A stretch of 64,000 nucleotides of DNA, taken from assembly GCA_037974335.1 (NCBI GenBank), contig CM075760.1:11440600-11504599 (forward strand), written 5' to 3'. The DNA is from Prionace glauca. Its lineage: Eukaryota; Chordata; Chondrichthyes; Carcharhiniformes; Carcharhinidae. Below, in pieces: positions 21,758-32,557 of the stretch (within the stretch, counting starts at the first letter, position 1; the number at the start of each line of letters is the position of its first letter). The position numbers and the translations under genes are program-made. A model generated the notes under the pieces. It was not told the DNA's origin, searched no databases, and was given only the letters and a program-made list of their open reading frames with translations.

Positions 21758-22306
21758 ATGGAAGGTAAAAGCACCGTTAACAGTGGGGAGAAACCGTACA
21801 CGTGTTCTGAGTGTGGGCAAGGCTACAGCCGATCATCTGGTCTGTTGAGACACAAGCACGTTCACACTGGAGAGAGACCCTATAAATGTGGGGACTGTGG
21901 GAAGGGATTCAGTTACCCATTTGAACTGAAAGCACATGGGCGAAATCACACTGGGGAACGACAGTTCACCTGTCCTGTGTGTGGGAAGGGATTCACTCAG
22001 TCATCCAGTCTGGTGACACATCAGCGAATTCACACCGGGGAGAGGCCGTTCATCTGCTCTGACTGTGGAAAGCGATTCACTCATTCATACAACCTGCTGA
22101 ACCACCGGAGAGTTCACACCGGGGAGAGGCCATTCCTCTGCTCTGACTGTGGGATGGGATTCACTCATTCATCGAACCTGCTGGCACATGAGCGAGTTCA
22201 CACTGGGGAGAAACCATTCACCTGCCCCGAGTGTGGGAAAGGATTCACTCGGTTAGCCAACCTGCGGAAACACCAGCGCAGTCACACTGATCAGAAATGT
22301 GTTTGA
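21758..22306 (+). CDS. ZNF4: short poly-C2H2 zinc-finger protein, 6 fingers
   Basis: The exon starts after the acceptor TTTCACAG (21665-21672). The frame is open further upstream (from 21323), but the ATG at 21758 ([16 protein letters not shown]) matches ZNF2 and lies inside the exon, so I chose it. Six fingers with intact C2H2 ligands and TGE(R/K)P or TGERQ linkers follow, ending HTDQKCV-stop. More degenerate finger sequence continues in the next 250 bp, so the array has been shortened by a premature stop. Promoter and intron are closest to ZNF2. Confidence 0.8.
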   Translation: MEGKSTVNSGEKPYTCSECGQGYSRSSGLLRHKHVHTGERPYKCGDCGKGFSYPFELKAHGRNHTGERQFTCPVCGKGFTQSSSLVTHQRIHTGERPFICSDCGKRFTHSYNLLNHRRVHTGERPFLCSDCGMGFTHSSNLLAHERVHTGEKPFTCPECGKGFTRLANLRKHQRSHTDQKCV

Positions 22307-22309
22307 AGG

Positions 22310-22560
22310 CTCAACTCCAGGAAGTGCTGTGGAAGATTGGAGGGACCGATGTCCCGTCAATGTCTTCACACTGATAAGAGACTATTCAGATGCTCTCACT
22401 GTAGGACTGAGTTCAGACAATCATCTCAACTCACTGTAAACTGGCACACTGATGCTGGGGAGAGGCTGTTCACTGCTCAGTGTGTAGGAAGGGATTTATC
22501 TGTTTACCCAACCTATTGACAGACCTGAGAGTTCACTTGTAATTACTGAGATTGGATTCT
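22310..22560 (+). pseudogene. Decayed 3' fingers of ZNF4
   Basis: CLHTDKRLFRCSHCRTEFRQ (22361-22420) and a broken following finger (GAGAGGCTGTTCACTGCTCA) continue the repeat register beyond the ZNF4 stop, in another frame. The region ends with the shared 3' UTR motif GAGATTGGATTCTTCTGTTA. Confidence 0.65.
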
Positions 22561-22839
22561 TCTGTTAATAACTTCCAGGACTTAACTATGTTCTTTGGGT
22601 CTGTTTCTGATGTTAATGAATTCCATTTCAGGTAGAGATTAATATTCTGGATAAAGGACAAATAAATCAGCTTTGTGTTAAACATAGTGTGACAAGTCCT
22701 TTTATTGTCACCAACATAAGTTAGTTCTTTTTTAAATTCTCTCCCTCCCCCGTTTCCTCCAACAAGAGTGAGGATCTCATGGAGCTTCTTTGTCACTAAG
22801 ATTGAGACAATCTGATCAGCTTCCTCTGCTGATTCATTC

Positions 22840-23190
22840 CCTTCCACTGGGCCAAACTGTCTCTAAAATCTCCTTCTTCCCTGAGCCTTAAACTTGCCTC
22901 TTTCTTTAGTTTTCTCCTATCTCCTCTCATCCCCTCTAGAGCTCGCCTTCTCCGTGAGACTCACCCTCTGCTCCCTTCACTCTATTCTCACTAGGTTGCT
23001 GACCATCACCTTCCCCATCTGAGCTGATTGTTTTAATTGTTCCCTTGCCTCGGATCCTGTCACTATCTGCAAAACTGCCAACATCACCCCCTCCTCAAAG
23101 AACCAGCTCTTGCTCCCACTGTCCGTGCAAACTACTACCGATTTTCAACTTACTATTCCTCTCCAAAATCACTGAATGTCTTGGAAAATG
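22840..23190 (+). mobile_element. L2-like LINE RT fragment
   Basis: The plus strand around 23060-23180 reads an NYRPISNLPFLSK-type block in broken form (ACTACCGATTTTCAACTTAC). The rest is C/T-rich. Confidence 0.45.
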
Positions 23191-23287
23191 GAGAATGCGG
23201 GGAAACTCACAGGAAAAAATTCAAATTAAAGTTTCTCCAAGTTTATAAAATGGGAAAGAGTAGCTGAAGTGAGCATTGGTTCCTTGG

Positions 23288-23572
23288 CAGGTGAGACGAA
23301 GTGGCGCAGTGGTTAACACTGTGCCTCACGCTGCCAGGAAATTGGGTTCAATTCCCGGTTTGGGTCACTGTATGGAGTTTGCACGTCCTCCCTGTGTCTG
23401 TGTGGGTTTCCTCCGGGTGCTCCGGTTTCCTCCCACAGTCAAAAGACCTGTTGGTTAGGTGCATTGACCTGAACTGGCGCCATAGAGTGCCAACTAGGGG
23501 AATTTCACAGTAACTTCATCACTGTGTTAATGTAAGCCTTACTTGTGACTAATAAACTTTAAACTGAGCAAT
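23288..23572 (+). mobile_element. V-SINE with the second tail type
   Basis: Head GTGGCGCAGTGGTTAACACT, B box GGGTTCAATTCCCGG, core CCTCCGGGTGCTCCGG and end TTGTGACTAATAAACTTTAA are all present. Confidence 0.9.
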
Positions 23573-23639
23573 AAATGATGGAATGGCCAAGACTCTGAAT
23601 ATTTGTTCCTGTTTTCAGTAAAAGGCACAAAATACAATT

Positions 23640-24130
23640 GTGTTGGAAACAGTTCAGAGAAGGTTCACTGGGCTGATTCCTGGGATGAAGGGGTTACTTT
23701 ATGTGGAAAGGTTGGGTCTGACCACAGAGTTTATCAGAATGAGAGATGATCTTATTGAAACCTAAGATTCTGAGGGGGTTTGACAGGGTGGATGCTGAGA
23801 GGATGTTTTCCCCTCTGGAAATCTCAAACTGGAAGCGCAGTTTAATAATAATTGGGGAGGTGAGGAGGAATTAAACGAGAGGAGAGGAGGAATTTCTTCT
23901 CATTCACTTTTGGAATTCTCTCTCCTTAGAGAGCAGCGGAGGCTGGGTCATTGAATATATTCAAGGCTGAGTTCCCCTGAGCTTTGATCAAAAGGGAGTC
24001 GAAGGTAATGGGGGCAAGGCAGGAATGTGGAGTTCAGGCTGCAATCAGCCATCATCTGACCAGCCACAATCTCATCGATTGGCAGAGCAATCTCGGTGGG
24101 TGAAATGGCCGAATCCTGCTCCTATTTCTG
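23640..24130 (+). mobile_element. CR1-type 3' region
   Basis: Degenerate RT C-terminus (CAGAGAAGGTTCACTGGGCT) through CGAATCCTGCTCCTATTTCT. Confidence 0.65.
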
Positions 24131-24234
24131 AAAAGGAAGGAGCTCCAGGTTGTATCCAATAATTTCCTGTTTTAATGATGTGCCACCATAAATAAAATAC
24201 AAGATGTGGAACATCCATGAGAATGCAATCCTGA

Positions 24235-24312
24235 CAGTTACTTACAGAAAGGATTGAATCAGGCATCTCATCTTCTGAGACACCAGTGAGCTCACATTTC
24301 ACTTGTGATGCT
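24235..24312 (+). pseudogene. Single-finger zinc-finger relic
   Basis: AGGATTGAATCAGGCATCTC and CTGAGACACCAGTGAGCTCA are the second half of a C2H2 finger. Nothing longer survives. Confidence 0.5.
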
Positions 24313-24465
24313 ACTGTGCATTTAAGGAATGTATTTTAATTCTATTTATGTGTTTTTTCTTTCATTGCCGTGATGTCTGATGAAAGCACAATTGACCTTT
24401 TTATTTGTAATTTGGCCCTAATGGAATGTCCTGGAGTTTTCCGAGTTTACGTCCCTTTTGAATTA

Positions 24466-25078
24466 CATAAGAACATAAGAAATAGGAGCAGGAGTAGACC
24501 ATCTAGCCCTTCGAGCCTGCCCCGCCATTCAATAAGATCATGGCTGATCTGTCATGGCTCAGTTCCACTTTCCCGCCCTCTCCTCATAACCCTTAATCCC
24601 CTCTCTTATCAAAAACTCATCAACCTGCTTCTTGAAAATATTTAGCGAGGCAGCCTCCACCACTTCAACGGGCAGAGAATTCCAGAGATTCACCAGCCTT
24701 TGAGTGAAGAAGTTCCTCCTCAACTCCGTTCTAAACTGCCCCCCCTTTATCTTGAGGCTGTGCCCCCTAGTCCTACTGTCTTTTTTGAGCGGGAAGAGTC
24801 TCTCCACCTCTATCCTATCCATCCCATTCATCATCTTATACGTCTCAATGAGATCTCCCCTCATTCTTCTAAACTCCAACGAGAACAAACCTAGTTTATT
24901 CAGCCTCTCCTCATAGCTCAACCCCCTCAACTCTGGTATCAGCCTAGTAAACCTCCTCTGCACTCCCTCCAAGGCCAAATATCTTTGCGCAGATGCGGCG
25001 CCCAAAACTGCACACAGTACTCCAGCTGCGGCCGCACCAATGCCCTATACAGCTGCAGCAAGACCTCCCTACTTTTAT
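24466..25078 (-). mobile_element. 5'-truncated young CR1
   Basis: The reverse strand matches the C-terminal RT region and tail of the 45.9 kb copy, with a CTTATGTTCTTATG end at 24466-24482. Confidence 0.9.
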
Positions 25079-25629
25079 AATTTTTGTGGGAAGATTGATT
25101 GACAGGTCAAGGTCAGGTGGTTCCTTCACAGAAGAATCCAAGGATTCACTTTCAGTTTTAGTTAGAAGCTATTGGACTCCAGACTGGGAAGCAGAACTTC
25201 TGTGTCTCTCCCTGGTATTAGAAATTCTGCTGACTAGATGGAACCGTAATAATTACCAATCATTTTTCAGCCCTGAAATTTAAACCCACTGTTTCACTCT
25301 CGGTCAGGAATAGATCCCAGTTTTACATCAATCTCTGATTTGTCAGCACGTTTCCAGCCTTCACCTTTGTCCTTCCTGACTCTAAGCCCAGATGTAAATG
25401 AGCTCCTGTTCTGTGTCTAGGAACCCAAAGCTTTGGGTGAAGTCACAAGGCACTGAGTGCTGGAGGGACAGTATTTCCAATATTCACTCCTCCAGTTTCC
25501 AGGTCGGATCTGTGCCTCACTCAGTGTCTGTTGTATCATTGTCCCAGCGGTTAACAGGCTCCGGTGAATTCCTCCATCTGATATTTTAATGCAGACTTTT
25601 ATAAATTAGTTTTAATGGGTTTATTTTAG
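25079..25629. other. Spacer between two CR1 copies
   Basis: No gene or recognisable repeat seen. Short open frames have no motifs. Confidence 0.4.
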
Positions 25630-25863
25630 AACAGAGTTGAGGAGGAACTTCTTCACTCAAAGGGTGGTGAATCTCTGGAATTCTCTGCCCGTTGAAGTGG
25701 TGGAGGCTGCCTCGCTAAATATATTTAAGACGCGGGTTGATAGGTTTTTGATAGGGGATTAAGGGTGGGAATGTGGAACTGAGACACGACAGATCAGCCA
25801 TGATCTTATTGAATGGCTCGAGGGGCTAGATGGCCTACTCCTGCTCCTATTTCTTATGTTCTT
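25630..25863 (+). mobile_element. Short CR1 3' end
   Basis: Starts AGAACAGAGTTGAGGAGGA and ends CTTATGTTCTTA. It is in opposite orientation to the copy at 24466-25078. Confidence 0.85.
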
Positions 25864-26329
25864 AAATTAGTAACATCAGCCTTAAGGTCACTGATTCAAG
25901 ACAGTCACAAAAACATGTTAAATCATCAATGGCTACTGAGTACAACCAGGCCTGAGGCAAGGGTTTCAGAGTCGATTCTGTGTAATGGAATATCTTATCA
26001 GTGTTGCCATGGTGAGCTGTCTGCAGAAAAGAGCCTGTTTGACTCTCTAACTCAGACTAAACTATTATCTCCCACAATGCACAAAATATTACACCCTGTA
26101 CCTCAACAAATTTCCACCAAGTTACAAAGGTTTAGATACAGAAATCATTCAAGCTGGAGGGTGTGTTTAAAAAAATCATCCTACATTTTATAAAATAAAC
26201 TTCTCAACAATGGTTCAGCTGCTGTTTGAGAATTGAATCAGGTTTTGGGGATCTGACACCAGGAAGGCCATGGCACATGGTGCAGAACAGATTCACCACA
26301 GCTCAGAAAGAAGCCACTCTACCATTGTT
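25864..26329. other. Unassigned DNA
   Basis: I see no gene, RNA or repeat that I can name. Confidence 0.4.
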
Positions 26330-26960
26330 GTAATTATGATGTGGAGATGCTGGCATTGGACTGGGGTAAACACAGTAAGAAGTCTCACAACACCAGGTTA
26401 AAGTCCAACAGGTTTATTTGATAGTAAACCCACTTGCTTTCGGGGTTTGCCCCTTCGTCAGGTGAGTGGAGAGTTCTGGTCTCAAACAGAGCATATAAAG
26501 GCACACACAGTTTACAGAACACTGATTAGAATGCGAGTCTTTACAGTTAATCAATTCTTAATGGTGCAGACAATGTGAATATAGCATTAAGCATAGGTGA
26601 AAGAGGTGTATTGTCTCCAGACAGGCTGTAAGTGAGATGTTGCAAGCCCAGGCAAGTCATGGGGGTTACAGATAGTGCAACATGAACCCAAGATCCTGGT
26701 TGAGGCCATCCTCATGTGTGCAGAACTTGGCTATCAGTTTCTGCTCAGCAACTCTGCGCTGTCATATGCCATGAAGGCCGCCTTGGAAGAACATTTACCC
26801 AAAGATCAGAGGCCTAATGCCCATGACCACTGAAATCCCGAGGCATAGTACATTGGGGAGACCATGCAGGCACTATGACAACAGATGAATGAACACCGCT
26901 CGACAATCACCAGGCAAGACTGTTCCCTTCCTGTTGGCGAACACTTCAGCGGTCAAGGCC
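26330..26960. mobile_element. PLE-1 with inverted internal junction and GIY-YIG remnant
   Basis: 26330-26820 is the reverse strand of PLE-1: 3' terminus (TGATGTGGAGATGCTGGCAT), hairpin (26436-26462) and C-terminal coding remnant. From about 26830 the orientation flips: the plus strand reads YIGETMQAL and MNEHRSTITRQDCSLPVGEH, the GIY-YIG endonuclease region. The two parts face each other, so this is a rearranged, broken copy. Confidence 0.75.
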
Positions 26961-27104
26961 TGATCCTGCCTTATTTTACTAAAATCCACTCTCCCCCCCA
27001 TTCCAAATTTTGTTTGCAACTCATCGAGTACTTTGTCCATAACAAACTTTTGTTCTATCTGACCCTCCCCCAACACCAAACCCACCACATTTCTCCCGCT
27101 CTTT

Positions 27105-27205
27105 AGTTCTGAAGCAGAGTTACATCATGAAACATTAACACTGTTTCTCTCTCCACAGTTGTTGCCAAACCTATTGCTTTTTTCCAGTTCTTTCTGTATT
27201 TATGG
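27105..27205 (+). mobile_element. PLE-2 3' end
   Basis: ATGAAACATTAACACTGTTT and CTCTCTCCACAGTTGTTGCC match the PLE-2 end in the sense orientation. Confidence 0.6.
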
Positions 27206-27224
27206 GTGGGAAAAACACTATTTA

Positions 27225-28222
27225 CCATCCAGGATAACACAAATGTCCTTCTTCAGCTTCTGTGGATCATTTCAGTGGAAATGCGCTCTCCCAGACTCAA
27301 AGAGCATCAGCCCACTGGAAGCAAAGTTTTGAAACTGCCAAGTCCAGCAGAAAGAAACTCTCCGACCCTCCCACTTCACCAACTGTCAGAATGAACATGG
27401 TGCAGTCCTGGATGTGATTAACAGCAGCAATAACAGCAGAATACACTCCTGGTCATCACTTGTGAACTTGCTGGTGTGTTACCAGGTGGGATGACTGAGT
27501 GAATCCCTTCCCACACACAAATGGTCTCTTTCCAGTGTGAACCCACTGGTGTGCCCGCAGGCTGGATAAGCTTCTGAACTTCTTTGTACAGTGAGAACAG
27601 CTGAACGATCTCTCCTCTGTGAATGCCCCAATGAGACACCAGTTGCTAATATCTTTTGAAGCCGCTCCCACTGTCAGAACATTTAAAGAGTCTCTCATTG
27701 GTGGGAGTGACAGTGTGTTTCAACAAGTGAAAGTAACTGAGGAATCCCTGAGTGAATGGCCTCTCCCCAGTGTGAATGCATTGGTGAATTACCAGTGTAC
27801 ATGGGTGCCTGAATCCCTTCCCACAGTCCACACATTTCCATGGTTTCTCCATGATGCAAGGTGTCCTTGTGACTCTTCAGGTTAAACAATCGGTTAAATC
27901 TCACACAGAGCACAGGTACAGTCTGTCCCTGCTATGATTGCTGCAATGTATTTTCAGGCTGTGTAACTGGTTAAAGTTATTTTTCCACATTCAGTGTACT
28001 GGAAAACTCTCACTTGGGCGTCTGCATATCTCAGAGTTTTCACAATCTCACTTATATTTAAAACATTCTGAAACAGACAATACAGAGAAACATTTTTCCT
28101 GCTTGATTCAACAGTCAATGATGAATCCTGATGGATTCATCATTGGTCCTGATGAATCAAGCGACTCTGTCAGATCTAGATATGATGTTTATTTTAGATT
28201 TCTGTCTGTAAATTCTGATATC
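27225..28222 (-). pseudogene. ZNF5: decayed minus-strand C2H2 gene
   Basis: The acceptor ATTTTACAG (about 28231-28223 reverse) and leader resemble ZNF1. A start at 27852 reads [17 protein letters not shown], one good finger, then broken fingers. A second frame, ending at 27456, carries [20 protein letters not shown] and a finger lacking part of its cysteine knuckle ([12 protein letters not shown]). Several frame changes and a stop make it a pseudogene. 27225-27430 is the reverse of the ZNF3 3' UTR. It lies head-to-head with ZNF6. Confidence 0.8.
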
Positions 28223-28536
28223 CTGTAAAATGAGTTTACAAAAGTCATCGTGTCAGTACAGGATAGAAATTCAGAACAGACAATTCTAGTTGCTATGAAA
28301 CATTCTATCTTCTCTCATTCCCCAAAAGCTGTAAATTCCCATCTCACACACTCCCCCTCCATTCTCACCCTGCTGTATCTAATATTCACCCTCCCAATTC
28401 TCCTGAAGGTGCTGATTGAGGCTGATTAACAGATCCATTCTCACTTCTTCCTGTCCTGGACACAAAGAGTTGAAAATCTTCAAGTTGACAACCATGTTAA
28501 AGTTTTACATTTGGACATAAATGAACAGACTAATCG
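28223..28536 (-). other. ZNF5 intron relic
   Basis: 28236-28350 aligns with the ZNF1 intron start at 1000-1100. Nothing else seen. Confidence 0.45.
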
Positions 28537-28873
28537 CAGAATCTTAGAATGCTTACAGTGCAGAAGGAGATCATCTGGTCCATTGAGTCTGCAATGACTC
28601 TGACAGAGAATCCCACCCAGACACCATTCCTATTTACCCCGCCATTCCCTCTCACCTACACATCTTTGGAGGTAAGGGATAATTTAGCATGTTCAATCAG
28701 CCTAAGCTGCACATCTTTAGAGTGTGGAAGAGAATCGGAGCACCCAGAGGAAGTCCATGAAGACACAGGGAAAATCTGCAGATCCGCTCAGACAGTGACC
28801 CAAGCCGGAGAATCGATCCAGTGTCCCTGGATCAGTGAAGCAGCTGTGCCAGCCTCTGCCACGGTGCCGCTGC
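28537..28873 (-). mobile_element. V-SINE, near full length
   Basis: Tail, core (AGAGAATCGGAGCACCCAGA) and B-box region (GGAGAATCGATCCAGTGTCC) on the reverse strand. Confidence 0.8.
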
Positions 28874-29139
28874 AACAATGTGTATAATACAAAGCAAGAG
28901 ACACATGAAAAATGTAAGGAGGATCCTGATTTAGGCAACAAGTGATGATCGGGAAGTTAAAAATTAAAGACTAGAGTAAGAGAAAAAAAGTGTTTTATTC
29001 GCAAATGTTGGAGATATAAGGAAGTTTGAATCTGTCTAAAGCTCAGTCTTCATTCAGAGAGAGAGCAGCAGCAACTTTGCTGGCCAGGAATGAGCAGCTG
29101 AACAAGCTCATTGTCCATTTCCGCATTCAGACAATGAGG

Positions 29140-29510
29140 AGCGCTGATTGGCTGGAGGAACAGAGTCCTTCCGGTCCTCCAGAGTTCCCATTGGTCAGTC
29201 CCCGCAGACAGCCAATGGGAGGCGGAGCCCCACCTGAGGGTGGGCGGGACTTTGCCTTCCAGCCGCGCTGAGCGGCTGTCCAATGGGAAAGGCTGGAAGA
29301 CCTGGACAGACAACGGTCAGTGCGCCGCCTTTGTCCCGGGCCCCGCCCCACACCCGCACATGCGCATTCCCCAAATTCCGCCAATGTGCACTTCCGACTC
29401 ACTGCGTCTCACCGTAGCTGGCCAATGGGAAGTGTTAGAACACCGGAAGGACTCTTGTCCTCCAGCCAATCAGAGCGCGGGTTTTGTGTGAATGAAGATT
29501 GAGCTTCAGA
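29140..29510. promoter_or_regulatory. CpG/CCAAT promoter between ZNF5 and ZNF6
   Basis: At least six CCAAT boxes in both orientations (GATTGGCTGG 29144, CCATTGGTCAG 29188, GCCAATGGG 29210, CCAATGGG 29280, GCCAATGGG 29420, CCAATCAGAG 29465) lie among GC boxes (GGGCGGGAC, CCCGCCCC). An NRF1-like site (CACATGCGCATTC) is near 29357. Opposed CCAAT boxes suit a bidirectional promoter. Transcription of ZNF6 probably starts near 29500. Confidence 0.7.
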
Positions 29511-29984
29511 CAGACACAAACTTCTTAGTGTCTCCAACTTCTGTGAGTTAAACACTTTCTTTTCTCTCCCTTTTCATTTCTTTTCTCATTTGAAATTGGA
29601 GACTTGCAGCAACTGAAGGGAAAGGAAGTGAATCCAGGGAGGCTGCAGACTCTGGAAAGGTTGGCCCAGGTTTCTCTGAATCATCTAGATCTGACAGGGT
29701 CATATTCCTTGGGACTGAATATCATCAGCCTTTGAATCGAGAAGAAATGGTTGTCTGGTCGTCGATTTGAAAGGATTTCAAACGTCATTGCGATGGAAAA
29801 GGACCAACATACTGCCACACTCAGATGAAAGTGTTCCATTGACTGAAGAGCTTTAACCAGTTACACAGCCTGAATAAAGATCACACCATTAACAGCGGGG
29901 AGAGAGCGGGTAGTCGTGTTGTGTGTGTGTTGATGAGGCTTCAACTGATTGTCCACCCAAGGGAGAGGCAAGGACACCTGCACC

Positions 29985-31079
29985 ATGGAGAAACCATGGA
30001 AATGTGGGGACTGTGGGAAGAGATACAGAGCCCCATCAGAGCTGGAGGTTCACCGACGCAGTCACACTGGAGAGAGGCCATTCACTTGTTCTCAATGTGG
30101 GAAGGGATTCAGTGAAATATCCCACCTGCGGACACACCAGCGAGTTCACACTGGGGAGAGGCCGTTCACCTGCTGTCAGTGTGCGGAGGGATTCACACAA
30201 TCGTCCCATTTACAGTCACACCAGTGTGTTCACACTGGGGAGTGGCCATTCACCTGCTCTCAATGTGGGAAGGGGTTCAGTCAGTTGTCCAGCCTGCAGA
30301 CACACCAGCGAGTTCACACTGGGGAGAGACCATTCACCTGCTCTCAGTGTGGGAAGGGATTCAGTCAGTTATCCAACTTGCAGACACACCAGCGAGTTCA
30401 CAGTGGGGAGAGGCCATACACCTGCTCTCAGTGTGGGAAGGGATTCAGTCAGTTATCGAACCTGCGGACACACCAGCGAGTTCACACTGGGGAGAGACCG
30501 TTCACCTGCTCTCAGTGTGAGAAGGAATTCACTCATTTATCGAGTCTGCAGATACACCAGCGAGTTCATTCTGGGGAGAGGCCATTCACCTGCTCTCATT
30601 GTGGAAAGGGATTCACTCATTCAACCAGCCTGCAGACACACCAGCGAGTTCACACTGGGGAGAGGCCGTTCACCTGCCCTCAGTGTGGGGTGGGATTCAC
30701 TCAATCATCCAACCTGCGGAAGCACCAGCGAGTTCACACTGGGGAGAAACCATTCACCTGCTCTCATTGTGGCAAGGGATTCAGTGATTCATCCAGCATG
30801 CGGAGACACCAGCGAGTTCACACTGGGGAGAAGCCATTCATCTGCTCTCAGTGTGAGAAGGGATTCACTCAGTTATCCAGTCTGCGGACACACAAGCGAA
30901 TTCACACTGGGGAGAAACCATTCATCTGCCCTCAGTGTGGGAAGGGATTCACTGACCTATCCAACCTGTGCACACACCAGCGAGTTCACAGTGGGGAGAG
31001 GCCATTCATCTGTTGTCAGTGTGGGAAGGGTTTTAGAGTTTCATCCCAGCTGTTGAGACACCAACAAGTTCACGAGTGA
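29985..31079 (+). CDS. ZNF6: poly-C2H2 zinc-finger protein, 13 fingers
   Basis: The ATG at 29985 ([14 protein letters not shown]) matches the ZNF1 and ZNF5 starts. A frame-compatible ATG at 29949 adds only twelve residues from decayed finger leader. Thirteen C2H2 fingers run to the stop, all with four zinc ligands. Most linkers are TGE(R/K)P; three are SGERP and one is TGEWP. Fingers 4-6 are near copies of one another ([30 protein letters not shown]), pointing to recent tandem duplication inside the array. No effector domain is visible. The 3' UTR (to about 31250) shares blocks with ZNF3. Expected role: nuclear DNA binding; target unknown. Confidence 0.9.
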   Translation: MEKPWKCGDCGKRYRAPSELEVHRRSHTGERPFTCSQCGKGFSEISHLRTHQRVHTGERPFTCCQCAEGFTQSSHLQSHQCVHTGEWPFTCSQCGKGFSQLSSLQTHQRVHTGERPFTCSQCGKGFSQLSNLQTHQRVHSGERPYTCSQCGKGFSQLSNLRTHQRVHTGERPFTCSQCEKEFTHLSSLQIHQRVHSGERPFTCSHCGKGFTHSTSLQTHQRVHTGERPFTCPQCGVGFTQSSNLRKHQRVHTGEKPFTCSHCGKGFSDSSSMRRHQRVHTGEKPFICSQCEKGFTQLSSLRTHKRIHTGEKPFICPQCGKGFTDLSNLCTHQRVHSGERPFICCQCGKGFRVSSQLLRHQQVHE

Positions 31080-31319
31080 TTCCAGGGGTTGGATTCTATT
31101 TATTGTTTCTGCTCTCAATTACATTCAGGACTGCATTTTGTTCATTCTCACAGTTGGACAATGGGGAATGTTGGAGGGTTTCTTTCAGCTGGACTGGCTG
31201 GCCTCATGACATTGCATCCAATGAGTTAATGATCTCTGAGACTTGTCACAAATAGCTGCTTTCAAATTTCACAAGGATCATCAGTGACAGGATGTTAGGA
31301 AGTTCAGAGATAATTAGTA

Positions 31320-31580
31320 AGGATTTCTGTTTGGAACCCCCAAATGCCCATCCAATTTTCTTTGAAATTATTTATTGTCTCCACTTCCTCCACCTTCTTA
31401 GGCAGCGAGTTCCAGGTCATCACCATTCGTTACATCAAATTATTCTTCCTCACATCCACCCCCATCTCTGACTCAAAACTTTAAATCTATGACCCCCCTT
31501 GTTCTTGTCCCATCAAAGAATGGGAACAGCTTTTCTTTGTCCACCTGATCTAAACCTGTCAGAATCTTGTCAGGAATGTG
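31320..31580 (-). mobile_element. CR1-type LINE 3' fragment
   Basis: Contains CTTCTTAGGCAGCGAGTTCC and AAAGAATGGGAACAGC, reverse strand, same family as 9718-9940. Confidence 0.6.
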
Positions 31581-31872
31581 TAGCTGGAAATCCCTCCCTA
31601 ATAGCACTGTGGGCATACTTACACCTCAGGCATTGTAGCAGTTCAAGAAGGCAGTATTGGGGTTGACCATGGCCGAGGCAGCTACATACAGCCACATATT
31701 CTGTTATAAAAGGACTGCAGATTATGGGACTGGACTCTCTTGACCACATTCTTGTGACTACTCAGTTTCTGCAATCACAGATCATTAAAGCTACTTAGCA
31801 AGGCTCCAAAAGAGGACCTGGTGAGAATATTTACACAGAATGCATTAGAATTAAACGTACTCCATAAGTTTG
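31581..31872. other. Unassigned DNA
   Basis: No gene seen. It may be a degraded interspersed repeat, but I cannot name it. Confidence 0.3.
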
Positions 31873-32320
31873 GGCAGCATGGTAGCACCGTGGTTAGCAC
31901 TGCTACCTCATAGGATTTGATTCCTGGCTTGTGTCACTATCAGTGTGGAGTCTGCACATTCTCCCCATGTCCTCATTTCCTCCGGGTGCTCCAGTTTTCT
32001 CCCAAAGTCTAAAGATGTGCAGATTAGGTGGATTGGCCATGTTAAATTGCCCCTTAGTATCAGGGGGACTAGCTAGGGTAAATGCATGGGAGATCGGGCC
32101 TGGGTGTGATTGTGGTCAGTGCAGACTCAATGGGTCAAATGGCCTCCTTCTGCACTATAAGATTCTATGAATGCTGGGTTAGGGGGCATTGGGCCGGGCT
32201 TCAATTCCCCCTCAGTGTTACCCCAACAGGAATGTGGAGACTCGGGCAATTCTCACAGTAACTTCACTGCAGTGTTATTGTCAGCCTACTTATTAGTGAC
32301 ACTAATAAATAACCTTAAAC
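31873..32320 (+). mobile_element. V-SINE followed by the tail of a second SINE
   Basis: 31873-32165 is a near full-length copy (GGGCAGCATGGTAGCACCGT to TGCACTATAAGATTCTATGA). 32182-32320 ends with the alternative tail (TTAGTGACACTAATAAATAA). Confidence 0.8.
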
Positions 32321-32557
32321 TGCAGGTCTGGGTGCCGCTGTGACATTGCACCCTCTTGTTTAAACACTCTGCAATGCTGAGACTGGGGAGAGGAGTGACC
32401 AACAGGGAGCAGAATTGCAGCTTCTCTCCCCCCATTGAAACTGGGATTGTTGCTCCATCTGCTGCACCTCCCCACCACATCCACTGGGGGGCAGTCTGGA
32501 CAATGGGCTGCAGGCAGACCTCACTGCGCCTGCGCCACAATCACACCCATCGCCCGC

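Noticed and set aside
24466-25863. The two opposite CR1 pieces as one twin-primed insertion
   Set aside because: Both pieces contain the element's 3' end, so they must be two separate insertions.
29923-31056. Long second open frame (377 codons) overlapping ZNF6, and similar ones over ZNF2 and ZNF3
   Set aside because: The 84-bp finger repeat with biased codons keeps other frames open by periodicity. Their translations (repeated [13 protein letters not shown]) have no fold of their own.
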